Shown here: positions 1 to 7,943 of the stretch, in pieces
Layout of the letters: each line of letters begins with the position of its first letter
Position numbering within the stretch: the stretch's first letter is position 1
Origin: Methanosaeta sp. PtaB.Bin018
Lineage (GTDB): Archaea > Halobacteriota > Methanosarcinia > Methanotrichales > Methanotrichaceae
DNA: 37,751 nucleotides
NCBI GenBank assembly: GCA_002067755.1
Contig: MVQH01000081.1
Location: 1 to 37,751, forward strand
Direction: 5' to 3'
The notes under the pieces: model-generated
What the model was told of the DNA's origin: nothing
The model's input: only the letters and a program-made list of their open reading frames with translations
Database searches by the model: none
Translations under genes and position numbers: made by a program

Positions 1-1
1 C

Positions 2-1447
2 TCTACAGGCGACTGGGGTTATCCTTCGCCATATGGCCATTACTCGAGGGGCCCTGGCTATATCAGAATGAGCCTGATCTTCGACACACTGATCTGGAAG
101 GACCAGAGCGGCTTCGTTCCCGCCCTGGCTGAGACGTGGGAGTACCTGCCTGATGAAAAAGCCTACGTATTTCACCTTCGCAAGGGTGTAACCTGGAATG
201 ACAAAGAGCGTTTCAGTGCAAAGGATGTGGCCTTCACCTTCCAGTATATCCAGGAACATCCATATTCATGGGTGGATTCGAGCATCGTTAGCAAGGTCGA
301 GGCTGTGAATGACGATACAGTCAAGATCACTTTAAAGAGAGATTATGTGCCTTTCCTTGACCAAGTGGCTGGAACGTTGCCCATTCTTCCCGAGCACATC
401 TATGCAGACGTGGCAGATCCCGCGAACTTCAAGGATCCCAAAGCTCTCGTGGGCACAGGACCATTCAAGTTGGTGAACTACGACAAAGCTCAAGGAACAT
501 ATCTTTATGAGGCCAACGAGAACTACTACCTTGGCTCGCCAAAGGTGAAACAGATCAAGTTCGTGAAGGTCAGCACAGAGATGTCAGCCGCTGCCTTGAA
601 GAAAGGCGATGTCGACGCTGCAGGCGTTCCGGGCGAGACCGTTGAGGATCTGAAAAAGGCCGGATTTACTGTGATCAAAGGCTCTCATGACTGGGTCGGC
701 AAGATCATGGTCAACTACCGGAAAGCGCCCTTCTCCGATGTTTTGTTCCGGCAAGCTCTCTATTATGCCATCGATCGCCAGGAGATCGTCGACACAGCCC
801 TCAGAGGATTCGGGCTGGCAGGCAGCGCAGGCCTCTACGCGTCAGACAACCCCTGGTACAATCCAAACCAGGAGCAGTATGCCTATGATCCTGCCAAGGC
901 AGGAGAGCTTCTAGAGGAGCTGGGATACGAGAAAAAAGAAGGAAGCCAGTATTACACGAAGGTCAGCAAGCCTGAAGAGATCGAACTGCTGGTCAGCGCT
1001 TCGAATGCGAACATCGGCGAGCTGATCAAAAAGCAGCTTGACAAGGCCGGGATCCGGATCACTTTGCGCAGCGTGGATGCAAAGACCCTGGACAGCCAGG
1101 TCAACGGTTGGAACTTCGATTTAGCTCTGAGCGGCCACGGCGGCTTGGGGGGCGATCCAGCTATCCTGAAGAGGACTGTCATTGGCACAGGATTCAACAG
1201 CGCAGGCTACAAGGAAGACTCTGAGCTGAATGAGCTGTTTGACAAGGCTGACGCTGAGACGGATCCTGAGAAGCGCAAAGAGCTGGTCTTCCAGATCCAG
1301 GAGGCTCTTGCACGCGACCTGCCAGCTCTGCCAATTTACTACACCGACTCCTTCTGGGCATCGAACGATAAGGTCAGCTTCTACTACACCTATGGAGGCG
1401 TGGGAAGCGGCGTGCCAATCGCTCTGAACAAAATGGCTTTCGTCTGA
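2..1447 (+). CDS. ABC transporter substrate-binding protein, family 5 (5' end cut by window)
   Basis: Extracellular solute-binding protein of the oligopeptide/nickel class (SBP_bac_5), which captures a ligand outside the membrane and hands it to the permeases encoded downstream. The reading frame is open from base 2, so the signal peptide and N-terminus lie outside the window. The first visible codons read GDWGYPSPY, then RGPGYIRMSLIFD, a typical early part of this fold. Further family marks are LAETWEY, the FHLRKGVTWND segment, GTGPFKL and FRQALYYAIDR. The visible part is about 481 residues, close to full mature length. A hairpin terminator follows directly, so this gene is probably transcribed apart from the permease genes. 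The ligand (peptide, nickel complex or other) cannot be read from sequence. Confidence 0.93.
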   Translation, partial: STGDWGYPSPYGHYSRGPGYIRMSLIFDTLIWKDQSGFVPALAETWEYLPDEKAYVFHLRKGVTWNDKERFSAKDVAFTFQYIQEHPYSWVDSSIVSKVEAVNDDTVKITLKRDYVPFLDQVAGTLPILPEHIYADVADPANFKDPKALVGTGPFKLVNYDKAQGTYLYEANENYYLGSPKVKQIKFVKVSTEMSAAALKKGDVDAAGVPGETVEDLKKAGFTVIKGSHDWVGKIMVNYRKAPFSDVLFRQALYYAIDRQEIVDTALRGFGLAGSAGLYASDNPWYNPNQEQYAYDPAKAGELLEELGYEKKEGSQYYTKVSKPEEIELLVSASNANIGELIKKQLDKAGIRITLRSVDAKTLDSQVNGWNFDLALSGHGGLGGDPAILKRTVIGTGFNSAGYKEDSELNELFDKADAETDPEKRKELVFQIQEALARDLPALPIYYTDSFWASNDKVSFYYTYGGVGSGVPIALNKMAFV

Positions 1448-1458
1448 AGGGTATGTCC

Positions 1459-1494
1459 GTCACCGCAGCTATTTTGGCAGCGGTGACTTTTTTT
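1459..1494 (+). terminator. Hairpin plus T-run terminator after the binding-protein gene
   Basis: GTCACCGC at 1459-1466 pairs with GCGGTGAC at 1480-1487, an 8-bp perfect stem with a 13-base loop, followed at once by seven T residues. It starts 11 bases after the stop codon. T-tracts alone can terminate archaeal transcription, so this is a strong 3' end. Confidence 0.75.
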
Positions 1495-1534
1495 CGCTCT
1501 GACGGAGTCGGATCTTGAAACCAATCTAACAAAG

Positions 1535-1542
1535 TATTAATA
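1535..1542 (+). promoter_or_regulatory. TATA-box-like element for trmO and the transporter genes
   Basis: TATTAATA lies about 34 bases before the proposed ATG at 1576, in an AT-rich stretch just after the terminator of the preceding gene. The spacing suits archaeal promoters. It would drive the methyltransferase gene and, through overlaps, the permease and ATPase genes. Confidence 0.45.
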
Positions 1543-1575
1543 ACATGTCTTAATCATCCAAGCGAATTAAACACA

Positions 1576-2091
1576 ATGGTGATGGCTAAATTGACAGAAG
1601 AAATACATCTTATGACTCTCGTCCCAATTGGGGTGATACATACTCCCTACAAGGAGCTTGAGGATATCCCTCGGCAGGGCAGGCTATCTTCCGAGGTCTG
1701 TGTGATTGAGGTCTTTTCTGAGTACCTCCCAGGCCTTTTGGACATCGAGCAGTGCACGCACTTATTCGTCCTCTTCTGGCTGCACCGGGGGGATAGAAGC
1801 AGGCTGACTGCTGTGCCTCCACACGATGGTCGAGAGCATGGGGTCTTTGCCACACGCTCCCCAAACAGGCCCAACCCCATTGCACTGGACATCGTCGAGC
1901 TCTTGGAGGTCGAGGGCAATAGGCTCAAGGTGAAGGGCATGGATGCCCTGGACGGCTCCATCCTGCTGGACATCAAGCCCTATTCGGCTGAAATGGACAG
2001 TCTGCCCCATGCTAGGATCGCCTGGCAAGACACCTGGGAGATGAATGACCGAAGAGTGCCCCTCGACAAAAGGAGCATAGTCGGCAGATGA
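1576..2091 (+). CDS. trmO: TrmO/TsaA-family SAM-dependent methyltransferase
   Basis: Member of the TsaA/UPF0066 family. The characterised bacterial member TrmO methylates N6 of threonylcarbamoyl-adenosine at position 37 of some tRNAs, using a beta-barrel SAM-binding fold. Family marks here are VPIGVIHTPYK near the N-terminus, the motif FATRSPNRPNPIALD in the middle, and LDGSILLDIKPY after it. At 171 residues it matches the single-domain form. ATG 1576 fits a nearly leaderless transcript from the TATA element at 1535; ATG 1612 is an alternative that still keeps the core. Its stop overlaps the start of the downstream permease gene (ATGA), so translation is coupled to an importer. This context makes a non-tRNA substrate possible, but that is only inference. 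Confidence 0.85.
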   Translation: MVMAKLTEEIHLMTLVPIGVIHTPYKELEDIPRQGRLSSEVCVIEVFSEYLPGLLDIEQCTHLFVLFWLHRGDRSRLTAVPPHDGREHGVFATRSPNRPNPIALDIVELLEVEGNRLKVKGMDALDGSILLDIKPYSAEMDSLPHARIAWQDTWEMNDRRVPLDKRSIVGR

Positions 2092-3071
2092 AGAGAGAGC
2101 AATTTGGCAGGGGCAGTATTCTCAACTATATCATAGCTCTGGCAGCGATCTTTGCCCTGAACTTCATCCTTCCCAGGCTCATGCCAGGCGATCCACTCCA
2201 TGCCATCTATGGAGATGAAGCTCTTGTGGCCATGACGCCTGAGATGGAGAGGTCTCTTATCAGGGAATTTGCCCTGGATCGCTCCTGGATCGATCAGCTT
2301 CAAGCCTATCTCATGGGCCTCTCGCACTTCGATCTTGGTTATTCTTATTATTATAAAGATCAAGTTTCAAGCGTTATCATGGGCGCCCTTCCTTGGACAC
2401 TGCTCCTGACAGGCCTTGCCCTTGTGATAGCCACAGCCCTGGGCATAATCCTGGGGATCGAATCAGGCTACAGGCGAGGAGAGCTTCTAGATCGCTGCAT
2501 CGTAGCGAGCCTGATGTTCTTAAGCGGCTTTCCTGACTTCTTCATCGGCATTCTCTTGCTTCTCCTCTTCGGAGTGGCCCTGGGAATTGCGCCACTATCC
2601 GGGGCGATCACACCTTATGCAGGGCTTGAGGGCTTTGGATATCTTGAGGATGTGATCGGACACTTGGCACTTCCGCTGTCCTCTTTGGTCCTGGTTCAGC
2701 TTGGAGGAATCTATCTTTTGACCAGAAACACGATTGTATCTCTTATGGGTGAGTCTTTCATCCTCACTGCCAAGGCAAAGGGCTGTTCGGAGTTCTCAAT
2801 TAAGTATTCTCATGCCGGCAGAAATTCCTTGCTCCCTGTGACCACGGCAACGGGCCTGCGCATACCTCATCTGCTGACCGGAGCGCTCTTCATCGAGATC
2901 ATCTTCTCTTATCCGGGCGTGGGATCTGTCCTGAACACAGCTCTAAATGCCCGGGACTATCCACTCATCCAGGGGATACTGCTTCTGATCACCGTTGCCG
3001 TCCTGACCGCCAATCTGATTGTGGATCTACTCTACAGCAGACTGGACCCGAGGGTGAGATATGCACATTAG
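2088..3071 (+). CDS. ABC transporter permease, DppB/NikB type
   Basis: First membrane subunit of a peptide/nickel-type importer. The 327-residue protein has an N-terminal hydrophobic segment followed by LPRLMPGDP, the DppB-type hallmark. A block of transmembrane helices follows and includes the ATPase-contacting loop near AKAKGCSEFSIKYSHAGRNSLLP. It ends with the family-typical LDPRVRYA. The start ATG overlaps the stop of the methyltransferase gene by four bases, and the 3' end overlaps the next permease gene by 11 bases. The tight overlaps show one translationally coupled unit with the other transporter genes. Confidence 0.93.
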   Translation: MKREQFGRGSILNYIIALAAIFALNFILPRLMPGDPLHAIYGDEALVAMTPEMERSLIREFALDRSWIDQLQAYLMGLSHFDLGYSYYYKDQVSSVIMGALPWTLLLTGLALVIATALGIILGIESGYRRGELLDRCIVASLMFLSGFPDFFIGILLLLLFGVALGIAPLSGAITPYAGLEGFGYLEDVIGHLALPLSSLVLVQLGGIYLLTRNTIVSLMGESFILTAKAKGCSEFSIKYSHAGRNSLLPVTTATGLRIPHLLTGALFIEIIFSYPGVGSVLNTALNARDYPLIQGILLLITVAVLTANLIVDLLYSRLDPRVRYAH

Positions 3072-3915
3072 ACCCTTTAGAGATCTCATCAATGATCGCA
3101 TAGCACTGTCGGGACTGAGCATGCTGGCATTGATCAGTTTTATGGCGATCTTCGCGCCAGTTCTCTCCGACTATTCGCCGTACGACTACACAGGCCAGAT
3201 CTTTAGCCCACCATCGGCGCATCACCCGCTTGGCACAGACTCCATGGGCCAGGACATATGGAGCAGGTTGCTCTACGGCGCCAGGACCTCTCTTTTTGTG
3301 GCATTCGCTGTAGCAATCCTCTCTTCAGCTCTGAGCCTTTTTATAGGGGCCACTTCTGCGCTCTTAGGAGGCATCTACGAGCGCTTCTGGATGAGAGTGG
3401 TAGACGCCATGATCTCCATTCCCACCATCATTGTGATGATCCTCGTTGCAGCATACCTTCGTCCCAGCATATTGCTTTTGATAATTTTAATGTCTTTATT
3501 TTCCTGGCCCGGGGGTGCGAGGATCGTTCGGTCGCAGGTCCTCTCCTTGAAAGAGAGGATGCACGTCTCAGCGGCTCGCACATTTGGAGCTGACTGGAAG
3601 CACATACTGATAAACCACATAACCCCTGACCTTGCGCCCATCATCATCGCAATGATGATCCAGGATGCCAGGAGGGCGGTCTTTATGGAAGCAGGCCTTG
3701 CCTTTCTTGGAGTGTCGGACCCAATGATGATAAGCTGGGGCAAGATGATGCAGCAGGCCCTCGCCTTCACCTACCTAAACGTTTGGGAGTGGTGGCTGGT
3801 ACCGACAGGCCTCGCCCTTTCTTTGACCCTGGTAGGCCTGAGCTTCATAGGGTTCGGTCTGGAGGCTGCTATGGACCCGAGGCTACAGAAATACAAGCAG
3901 CGGAGAGTAGATTGA
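3061..3915 (+). CDS. ABC transporter permease, DppC/NikC type
   Basis: Second membrane subunit of the importer, 284 residues. An N-terminal hydrophobic segment precedes the conserved stretch HPLGTDSMGQDIWSRLLYGAR, which is diagnostic for DppC-type permeases. Several membrane segments follow, the coupling-loop region is near AARTFGADWKHILINHI, and the C-terminus has MDPRLQK. It overlaps the upstream permease gene by 11 bases. Its TGA stop shares one base with the ATG of the ATPase gene. It should pair with the DppB-like subunit to form the channel. Confidence 0.93.
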   Translation: MHIRPFRDLINDRIALSGLSMLALISFMAIFAPVLSDYSPYDYTGQIFSPPSAHHPLGTDSMGQDIWSRLLYGARTSLFVAFAVAILSSALSLFIGATSALLGGIYERFWMRVVDAMISIPTIIVMILVAAYLRPSILLLIILMSLFSWPGGARIVRSQVLSLKERMHVSAARTFGADWKHILINHITPDLAPIIIAMMIQDARRAVFMEAGLAFLGVSDPMMISWGKMMQQALAFTYLNVWEWWLVPTGLALSLTLVGLSFIGFGLEAAMDPRLQKYKQRRVD

Positions 3916-5618
3916 TGCTGCAGATCAAGGATCTCAAGGTAGCCTTCGGAGAGGCTGAGGTCTTGAGGGGGATAGACCTTGACCTCGACGCTGGTGATTC
4001 TCTCTCCGTCGTGGGCGAGTCTGGTGCGGGAAAGACCACGCTAGGACTTTGTATCATGGGCTTGGCCACAGGAAGAGTCTCCGGAGAGGTTCGCTTTAAG
4101 GGAAAGGATCTCCTGAAGATCTCAGAGGAGGACTTCAGGCGCATGCGAGGCCGGGAGATCGCCATGGTCTTTCAGAATGTGGAAGATGCCCTGGATCCAG
4201 TACAGAGGATTCAGGATCAGATAGCAGAGGCCATACACATTCATAATAACGCTACTGCAACGGATGTGGAGCTGAGAGCAAAGAAGCTTCTTTTGTCCGT
4301 TGGATTGAATGGAGACAAAGCCAGGGCTTATCCCCATCAGCTCAGTGGAGGAGAACGGCAGAGGGTGCTCATCTCCATGGCTCTGGCCAATGATCCTGAT
4401 GTGCTGATACTGGATGAGCCCACTGCCTCCCTTGATGCTCTGACCAAGGCGGACATCTTGAAGCTATTCAGGTCTGCCATCGCCGGCAGGATTTCGCTGG
4501 TGATAACACACGACCTATCCCTGGCAGCAGGGCTCACAGAGCAAATGGCAGTGCTTTACGCGGGCAGGATCGTTGAGGTAGGCAGAACAGATGAGCTGTT
4601 GAGCGACCCACGACATCCTTACACTCGCGGCCTGATACGTTCCTATCCTGGTATGACCATGACCAAGGATCTTCAAGGAATACCAGGAAGAATGGATCAC
4701 TGCTTGGAAGGCTGTCCATTCCACAAGCGCTGCACACAACGAATTGAGATCTGCAGAATAAAAGTGCCACAATTGAGGAAGATCGATGGGCGGCTCATTG
4801 CCTGCCACCGTGGGGGCATAGTTCCCCTCCTCGAGATCAGACACCTTCACAAGTCCTTTGATTCGTGCTTTGCTCTTTGCGATATCAATCTGACGCTTTA
4901 CGAAGGAGAGACGCTAGCCCTAGTTGGAGAGAGCGGCTCGGGAAAATCCACGCTGTCCAGAGTGATCATGGGCCTCTATGATCAGGACAGAGGAGATATC
5001 ATCCTGGAAGGTCAAGAGGTTGGCAAAAGAGATGCAGCATTTTTCAGCCGGGTGCAGATGATCTTCCAGAACCCAAAGGAATCTGTCAGCCACCGCATGA
5101 ATGTCTTGGATGCTGTTTTAGAGCCACTTAATGTGCAAAAAAAAGGGGACAGGGAAGAGCGGCTCATCAGGGCAAAAGAGGTCCTTGATTGCGTTGAGCT
5201 GCCTTTCAGTGATGATTTTTTAGATAGGTATCCTCATCAGCTTAGCGGCGGCGAGGTTCAACGCGTAGCCATTGCCAGAGCTCTTGCCCTCGGCCCCAAG
5301 CTTTTGATTGCCGATGAGCCAACATCCGCCCTCGACCCGAGCGTTCAGGCCAAGATCTTGAAGCTCTTGATGGACCTGCAGGAGGAGATGGGCCTGGCCA
5401 TGCTCTTCGTCACACACGACATAGCCCTTGCGAGGAAGGTCAGCGATCGCATAGCTGTTATGCTAAAAGGCCAAATAGTGGAGATGGGAGCTACAAATGA
5501 GGTCCTCAGCCACCCAGAGCATTCCTACACAAGAAGGCTTGTGGATTGCGCAAAAAGCTATCAAAGGGATTCAAAAGAGATAAATCAGCGTCCCGACCGG
5601 GATTCGAACCCGGGTTGA
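3915..5618 (+). CDS. Fused double ABC ATPase (DppD-DppF type)
   Basis: Energy subunit of the importer with both nucleotide-binding domains in one 567-residue chain. Domain 1 has Walker A GESGAGKT (about 34-41), signature LSGGERQR (143-150) and Walker B VLILDEP (163-169). It ends in the oligopeptide-type tail HPYTRGL plus a cysteine group (C263, C267, C273, C280) resembling the DppD iron-sulfur site. Domain 2 has GESGSGKS (338-345), LSGGEVQR (443-450) and LLIADEP (463-469) and lacks the cysteine tail. ATG 3915 is chosen because it overlaps the permease stop and gives MLQIKDLKV, a normal ABC start. The last residues, RPDRDSNPG, come from reading through the antisense tRNA-Arg gene; the stop lies inside it. 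Confidence 0.92.
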   Translation: MLQIKDLKVAFGEAEVLRGIDLDLDAGDSLSVVGESGAGKTTLGLCIMGLATGRVSGEVRFKGKDLLKISEEDFRRMRGREIAMVFQNVEDALDPVQRIQDQIAEAIHIHNNATATDVELRAKKLLLSVGLNGDKARAYPHQLSGGERQRVLISMALANDPDVLILDEPTASLDALTKADILKLFRSAIAGRISLVITHDLSLAAGLTEQMAVLYAGRIVEVGRTDELLSDPRHPYTRGLIRSYPGMTMTKDLQGIPGRMDHCLEGCPFHKRCTQRIEICRIKVPQLRKIDGRLIACHRGGIVPLLEIRHLHKSFDSCFALCDINLTLYEGETLALVGESGSGKSTLSRVIMGLYDQDRGDIILEGQEVGKRDAAFFSRVQMIFQNPKESVSHRMNVLDAVLEPLNVQKKGDREERLIRAKEVLDCVELPFSDDFLDRYPHQLSGGEVQRVAIARALALGPKLLIADEPTSALDPSVQAKILKLLMDLQEEMGLAMLFVTHDIALARKVSDRIAVMLKGQIVEMGATNEVLSHPEHSYTRRLVDCAKSYQRDSKEINQRPDRDSNPG

Positions 5619-5677
5619 AGGCTGTCCGCGCAAGGGTGCTCCGCAGGCCTCCGGGATGTCCACTACCCCATCGGGAC
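5589..5677 (-). tRNA. tRNA-Arg(GCG) with a 17-nt intron
   Basis: On the minus strand GTCCCGA pairs with TCGGGAC to close the acceptor stem, and the discriminator base is G. There is a T arm CCGGG-TTCGAAT-CCCGG and an anticodon stem GAGGC/GCCTT. The unspliced loop region is too long. A canonical bulge-helix-bulge forms: CTGC pairs with GCGG, with 3-base bulges GGA and ACA on opposite sides and an inner GCA/TGC helix. Cutting in the bulges removes 17 nt between positions 37 and 38 and leaves the loop CTGCGGA, anticodon GCG, reading CGC. No CCA is encoded. The intron spans about 5624-5640. Confidence 0.88.
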
Positions 5678-5707
5678 AAAACATCCGTCATGGCATGCTT
5701 CAGGTTA

Positions 5708-6493
5708 TTAAGCCTGTTGGCCTGATCTCCTGGCCTGAGCGACCCTGATGGCGCGCAAGAAATCGATCTTGCGAAACTCTGGCCAGTAAGGCGCACAAAA
5801 GTATGCTGCACACTCGTTTCCATTCGCCTGCCAGGGCAAGAAGTTGGAGGTACGAATATCCCCGCCAGTTCTGATGATCAGGTCCACTTTTGGCACAGAG
5901 GTCCCATCCTGGGGATATAGGTGGCGTGCTATCAGCTCTTCGCACACATCCTCTGCCCTGATGATCCCCGCACGGACCTCCTGTGCGAGCGCCCTGGCAG
6001 CATCGATCAGCTCGCGCTGTCCGCCGTATGCAAGGGCGACATTGAGGTACAAATTATCGTAGCTTCGCGTTGAAGTCTCTGTGCGGCGTATCTCCTCTTG
6101 CAGATCCTTGGGAAGCATCTCCAGTCGGCCGATGGCCCGCACGCGGACTTTGTTGTCGTGTATCTTCTTGGAACGGCCCAGCTCTGCGAACTTGTCCTTG
6201 ATAAGATCAAATAGGTAGCGTTTCTCCGCTTCATCTCTCTTGAAGTTCTCTGTGGAGAACGCATAGAGCGTGAGGTGCTTGATTCCCAGCTCCAGGCACC
6301 ACTCAGAGACCATCTCAGAGGTCTTGGCACCGAGGCTATGCCCAACGACCTTGGAGAGGCCCTTTTGCTGGGCATATCTGCGGTTTCCATCCTGAATTAT
6401 TGCCACATGCCTCACAGCCTCTCCCCGAAGGATCTGGTCCTTTAAATGACGCTCATACAAGGCATAAACAAGTCTCGAAATGCTCAAACTCAT
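5708..6493 (-). CDS. uppS: cis-prenyltransferase (UppS family)
   Basis: Polyprenyl diphosphate synthase that adds isopentenyl units in cis to make the lipid carrier (dolichyl/undecaprenyl type) for glycan export. In archaea the allylic primer is often geranylgeranyl diphosphate. The 261-residue protein has the catalytic motif QDGNRRYA with Asp near residue 35, YAFSTENFKR, the late motif IRTGGDIRTSNFLPWQ, and PYWPEFRKIDFLRAI near the end. Bacterial enzymes usually have GGE where this one has GGD. ATG 6493 follows a TATA box by about 28 bases, indicating a leaderless or nearly leaderless message. It is convergent with the ABC ATPase gene, with tRNA-Arg between them. Confidence 0.94.
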   Translation of the reverse strand: MSLSISRLVYALYERHLKDQILRGEAVRHVAIIQDGNRRYAQQKGLSKVVGHSLGAKTSEMVSEWCLELGIKHLTLYAFSTENFKRDEAEKRYLFDLIKDKFAELGRSKKIHDNKVRVRAIGRLEMLPKDLQEEIRRTETSTRSYDNLYLNVALAYGGQRELIDAARALAQEVRAGIIRAEDVCEELIARHLYPQDGTSVPKVDLIIRTGGDIRTSNFLPWQANGNECAAYFCAPYWPEFRKIDFLRAIRVAQARRSGQQA

Positions 6494-6520
6494 TCATTTT
6501 ATTAACTTCGCGAATTAGTA

Positions 6521-6528
6521 TTTAAATA
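6521..6528 (-). promoter_or_regulatory. TATA box for uppS
   Basis: Read on the minus strand this is TATTTAAA, centred about 31 bases before the uppS ATG, with purine-rich sequence upstream that could serve as a BRE. This spacing predicts transcription starting at or just before the start codon. Confidence 0.6.
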
Positions 6529-6614
6529 ATTCTGCCTTTCCGAAGAGGAGGTACAAAAAAGCCAGGATACTAGGGTAAGATACTAATAGCAGAGAACTTC
6601 TTCCCATAATCCGA

Positions 6615-6688
6615 GGGCCCGTGGTCTAGCTGGTTATGACATCGCCTTCACACGGCGGGGATCACGCGTTCGAATCGCGTCGGGCCCA
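6615..6688 (+). tRNA. tRNA-Val(CAC)
   Basis: GGGCCCG pairs with CGGGCCC as the acceptor stem and A is the discriminator. The anticodon arm is TCGCC-TTCACAC-GGCGG with anticodon CAC, reading GTG. The variable loop is GGATC, and the T arm ACGCG-TTCGAAT-CGCGT is fully paired. It is 74 nt, has no intron and no encoded CCA. T-rich sequence at 6732-6740 may end the transcript. Confidence 0.95.
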
Positions 6689-6765
6689 TGATCACCTCGA
6701 TCGACACAAGCTTTAACTATTGAAGAGTGGCTTTTTAATTTTGAATCCCATAAATCTGTGGTTCA

Positions 6766-6798
6766 TTAAATATGTGGTTTATTATTATTTGAGGTGAT
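6766..6798 (+). promoter_or_regulatory. TATA box and ribosome site region for aIF1A
   Basis: TTAAATAT at 6766-6773 is a TATA-like element, and GAGGTGAT at 6791-6798 is complementary to the 3' end of archaeal 16S rRNA. If this TATA box is used, transcription would start at about 6796-6800, which would cut off much of the ribosome site. A farther T-rich element near 6731 could give a longer leader. Confidence 0.45.
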
Positions 6799-6819
6799 AC
6801 GCTGTATAACAGAAATCGT

Positions 6820-7125
6820 GTGAATGAGGAGGAAGGGGCAGTAATAACCAGGGTCCGCCTCCCCCGCAAACAGGATAGAGAGATCTTCGGTCATGTTGAA
6901 AGCTTGCTTGGGTCCAACCGCATAAAGGTCAGGGGGATCGACGGCGTAACCAGGATGGCTCGCATACCTGGCAAGATGAAGAAGAGGATATGGATAAGAG
7001 AGGGCGACGTAGTAATCATCATACCATGGGAATTCCAGAATGAGAAGGCAGATGTGGTCTGGAGATACACTGGCCCACAGGTGGACTGGCTTCAACGCAA
7101 GGGATTCTTGAAAGGCACTTCATGA
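6820..7125 (+). CDS. eif1A: Translation initiation factor aIF1A
   Basis: Archaeal homologue of eIF1A, an S1/OB-fold protein that binds the ribosomal A-site region and helps start-codon selection. The 101-residue sequence has ITRVRLPRKQDREIFG, RIKVRGIDGVTRMARIPGKMKKRIWIREGD and the C-terminal VVWRYTGPQVDWLQRKGFL, all typical of the family. GTG 6820 is the only ordinary start after the in-frame stop at 6790. However, the GAGGTGAT site lies 21 bases upstream and fits better to an in-frame CTG at 6802. The stop overlaps the RIO1 start (ATGA), so the two proteins are co-translated. Confidence 0.93.
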   Translation: MNEEEGAVITRVRLPRKQDREIFGHVESLLGSNRIKVRGIDGVTRMARIPGKMKKRIWIREGDVVIIIPWEFQNEKADVVWRYTGPQVDWLQRKGFLKGTS

Positions 7126-7943
7126 GTAAGCGCTCTAAGGCTGAGGATTTCGATACCAGACTCGACCTTCTTCGCACGAGGATAAAGGATTCAGATGACT
7201 TGAAAGTCCAAGAGGCGGTATTCGATAAGCGTACCCTCATGGACCTTTACAATCTTGCCAACAAGGGCGTAATAGACGCTCTGGGTGGCTCCATCTGCAC
7301 CGGAAAAGAGGCGAACATCTTCAAGGCGATCGTGGGCGAAAGAGAGCTTGTTTTAAAGATCTATAGGATATCCACAAGCAACTTCAAAGCGATGCAGGAT
7401 TATCTTCACGGCGATCCCAGATTCGGGAGCGTAAAGGGCACAAAGAGGGCCATCGTATCGGCTTGGACAAAGAAGGAATTTCGAAATTTGACGCGGGCCG
7501 AGGAGGCTGGCGTGCGTGTGCCTCATCCTGTTGCTATGCGGGGAAACATCCTGGTGATGGAGCTCGTGGGCAAGGGAGATAATGTTGCGCCTCAGTTGAG
7601 GGATGTTGAGATGGATGTTGAAGTGGCGAAACGGGTCTTCGACAAGCTAGTTGTGTACATCTCAATGCTCTACAATCGAGCGGGGCTGGTTCATGCCGAT
7701 CTAAGCGAGTTCAATATACTCTATGATGACGGGGAGCCGGTCATAATAGATATGGGGCAATCAGTGACCCTTGACCATCCCATGGCCCGAAGGTTCCTAG
7801 AGCGCGATATAGCCAACGTGGCCCGTTTCTTTAAAAAAAAGTATGCTTTTGGCTCTGTGGAAGATATCTGGGCAAGGCTTCGAGATGACGAAGAAGCAGA
7901 TAGACAAAAAAGAGGCAGATCAAATGGATATCAAGATTCCTGA
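7122..7943 (+). CDS. rio1: RIO1-type serine protein kinase
   Basis: Atypical kinase/ATPase that acts in late 40S/30S ribosomal subunit maturation. The 273-residue protein shows the RIO1 nucleotide loop STGKEAN in the form CTGKEANIF (about 59-67), ATP-binding lysine in VLKIYRIS (K79), catalytic HADLSEFNIL (D193, N198) and metal-binding IIDMGQSV (D210). An N-terminal basic helix region precedes the kinase fold. The ATG overlaps the aIF1A stop, and the 3' end overlaps the KH-protein gene. The trio aIF1A-RIO1-KH is a conserved archaeal ribosome-assembly neighbourhood, which supports the role. Confidence 0.96.
   Translation: MSKRSKAEDFDTRLDLLRTRIKDSDDLKVQEAVFDKRTLMDLYNLANKGVIDALGGSICTGKEANIFKAIVGERELVLKIYRISTSNFKAMQDYLHGDPRFGSVKGTKRAIVSAWTKKEFRNLTRAEEAGVRVPHPVAMRGNILVMELVGKGDNVAPQLRDVEMDVEVAKRVFDKLVVYISMLYNRAGLVHADLSEFNILYDDGEPVIIDMGQSVTLDHPMARRFLERDIANVARFFKKKYAFGSVEDIWARLRDDEEADRQKRGRSNGYQDS

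Noticed and set aside
1980-2363. Minus-strand reading frame of 127 codons across the trmO/permease junction
   Set aside because: It lies opposite two well-supported genes, contains no recognisable domain and has no ribosome site; it is a shadow of their codon bias.
3783-3914. 44-codon N-terminal extension of the ATPase reading frame
   Set aside because: These bases encode the end of the permease in another frame, and ATG 3915 gives the normal ABC start.
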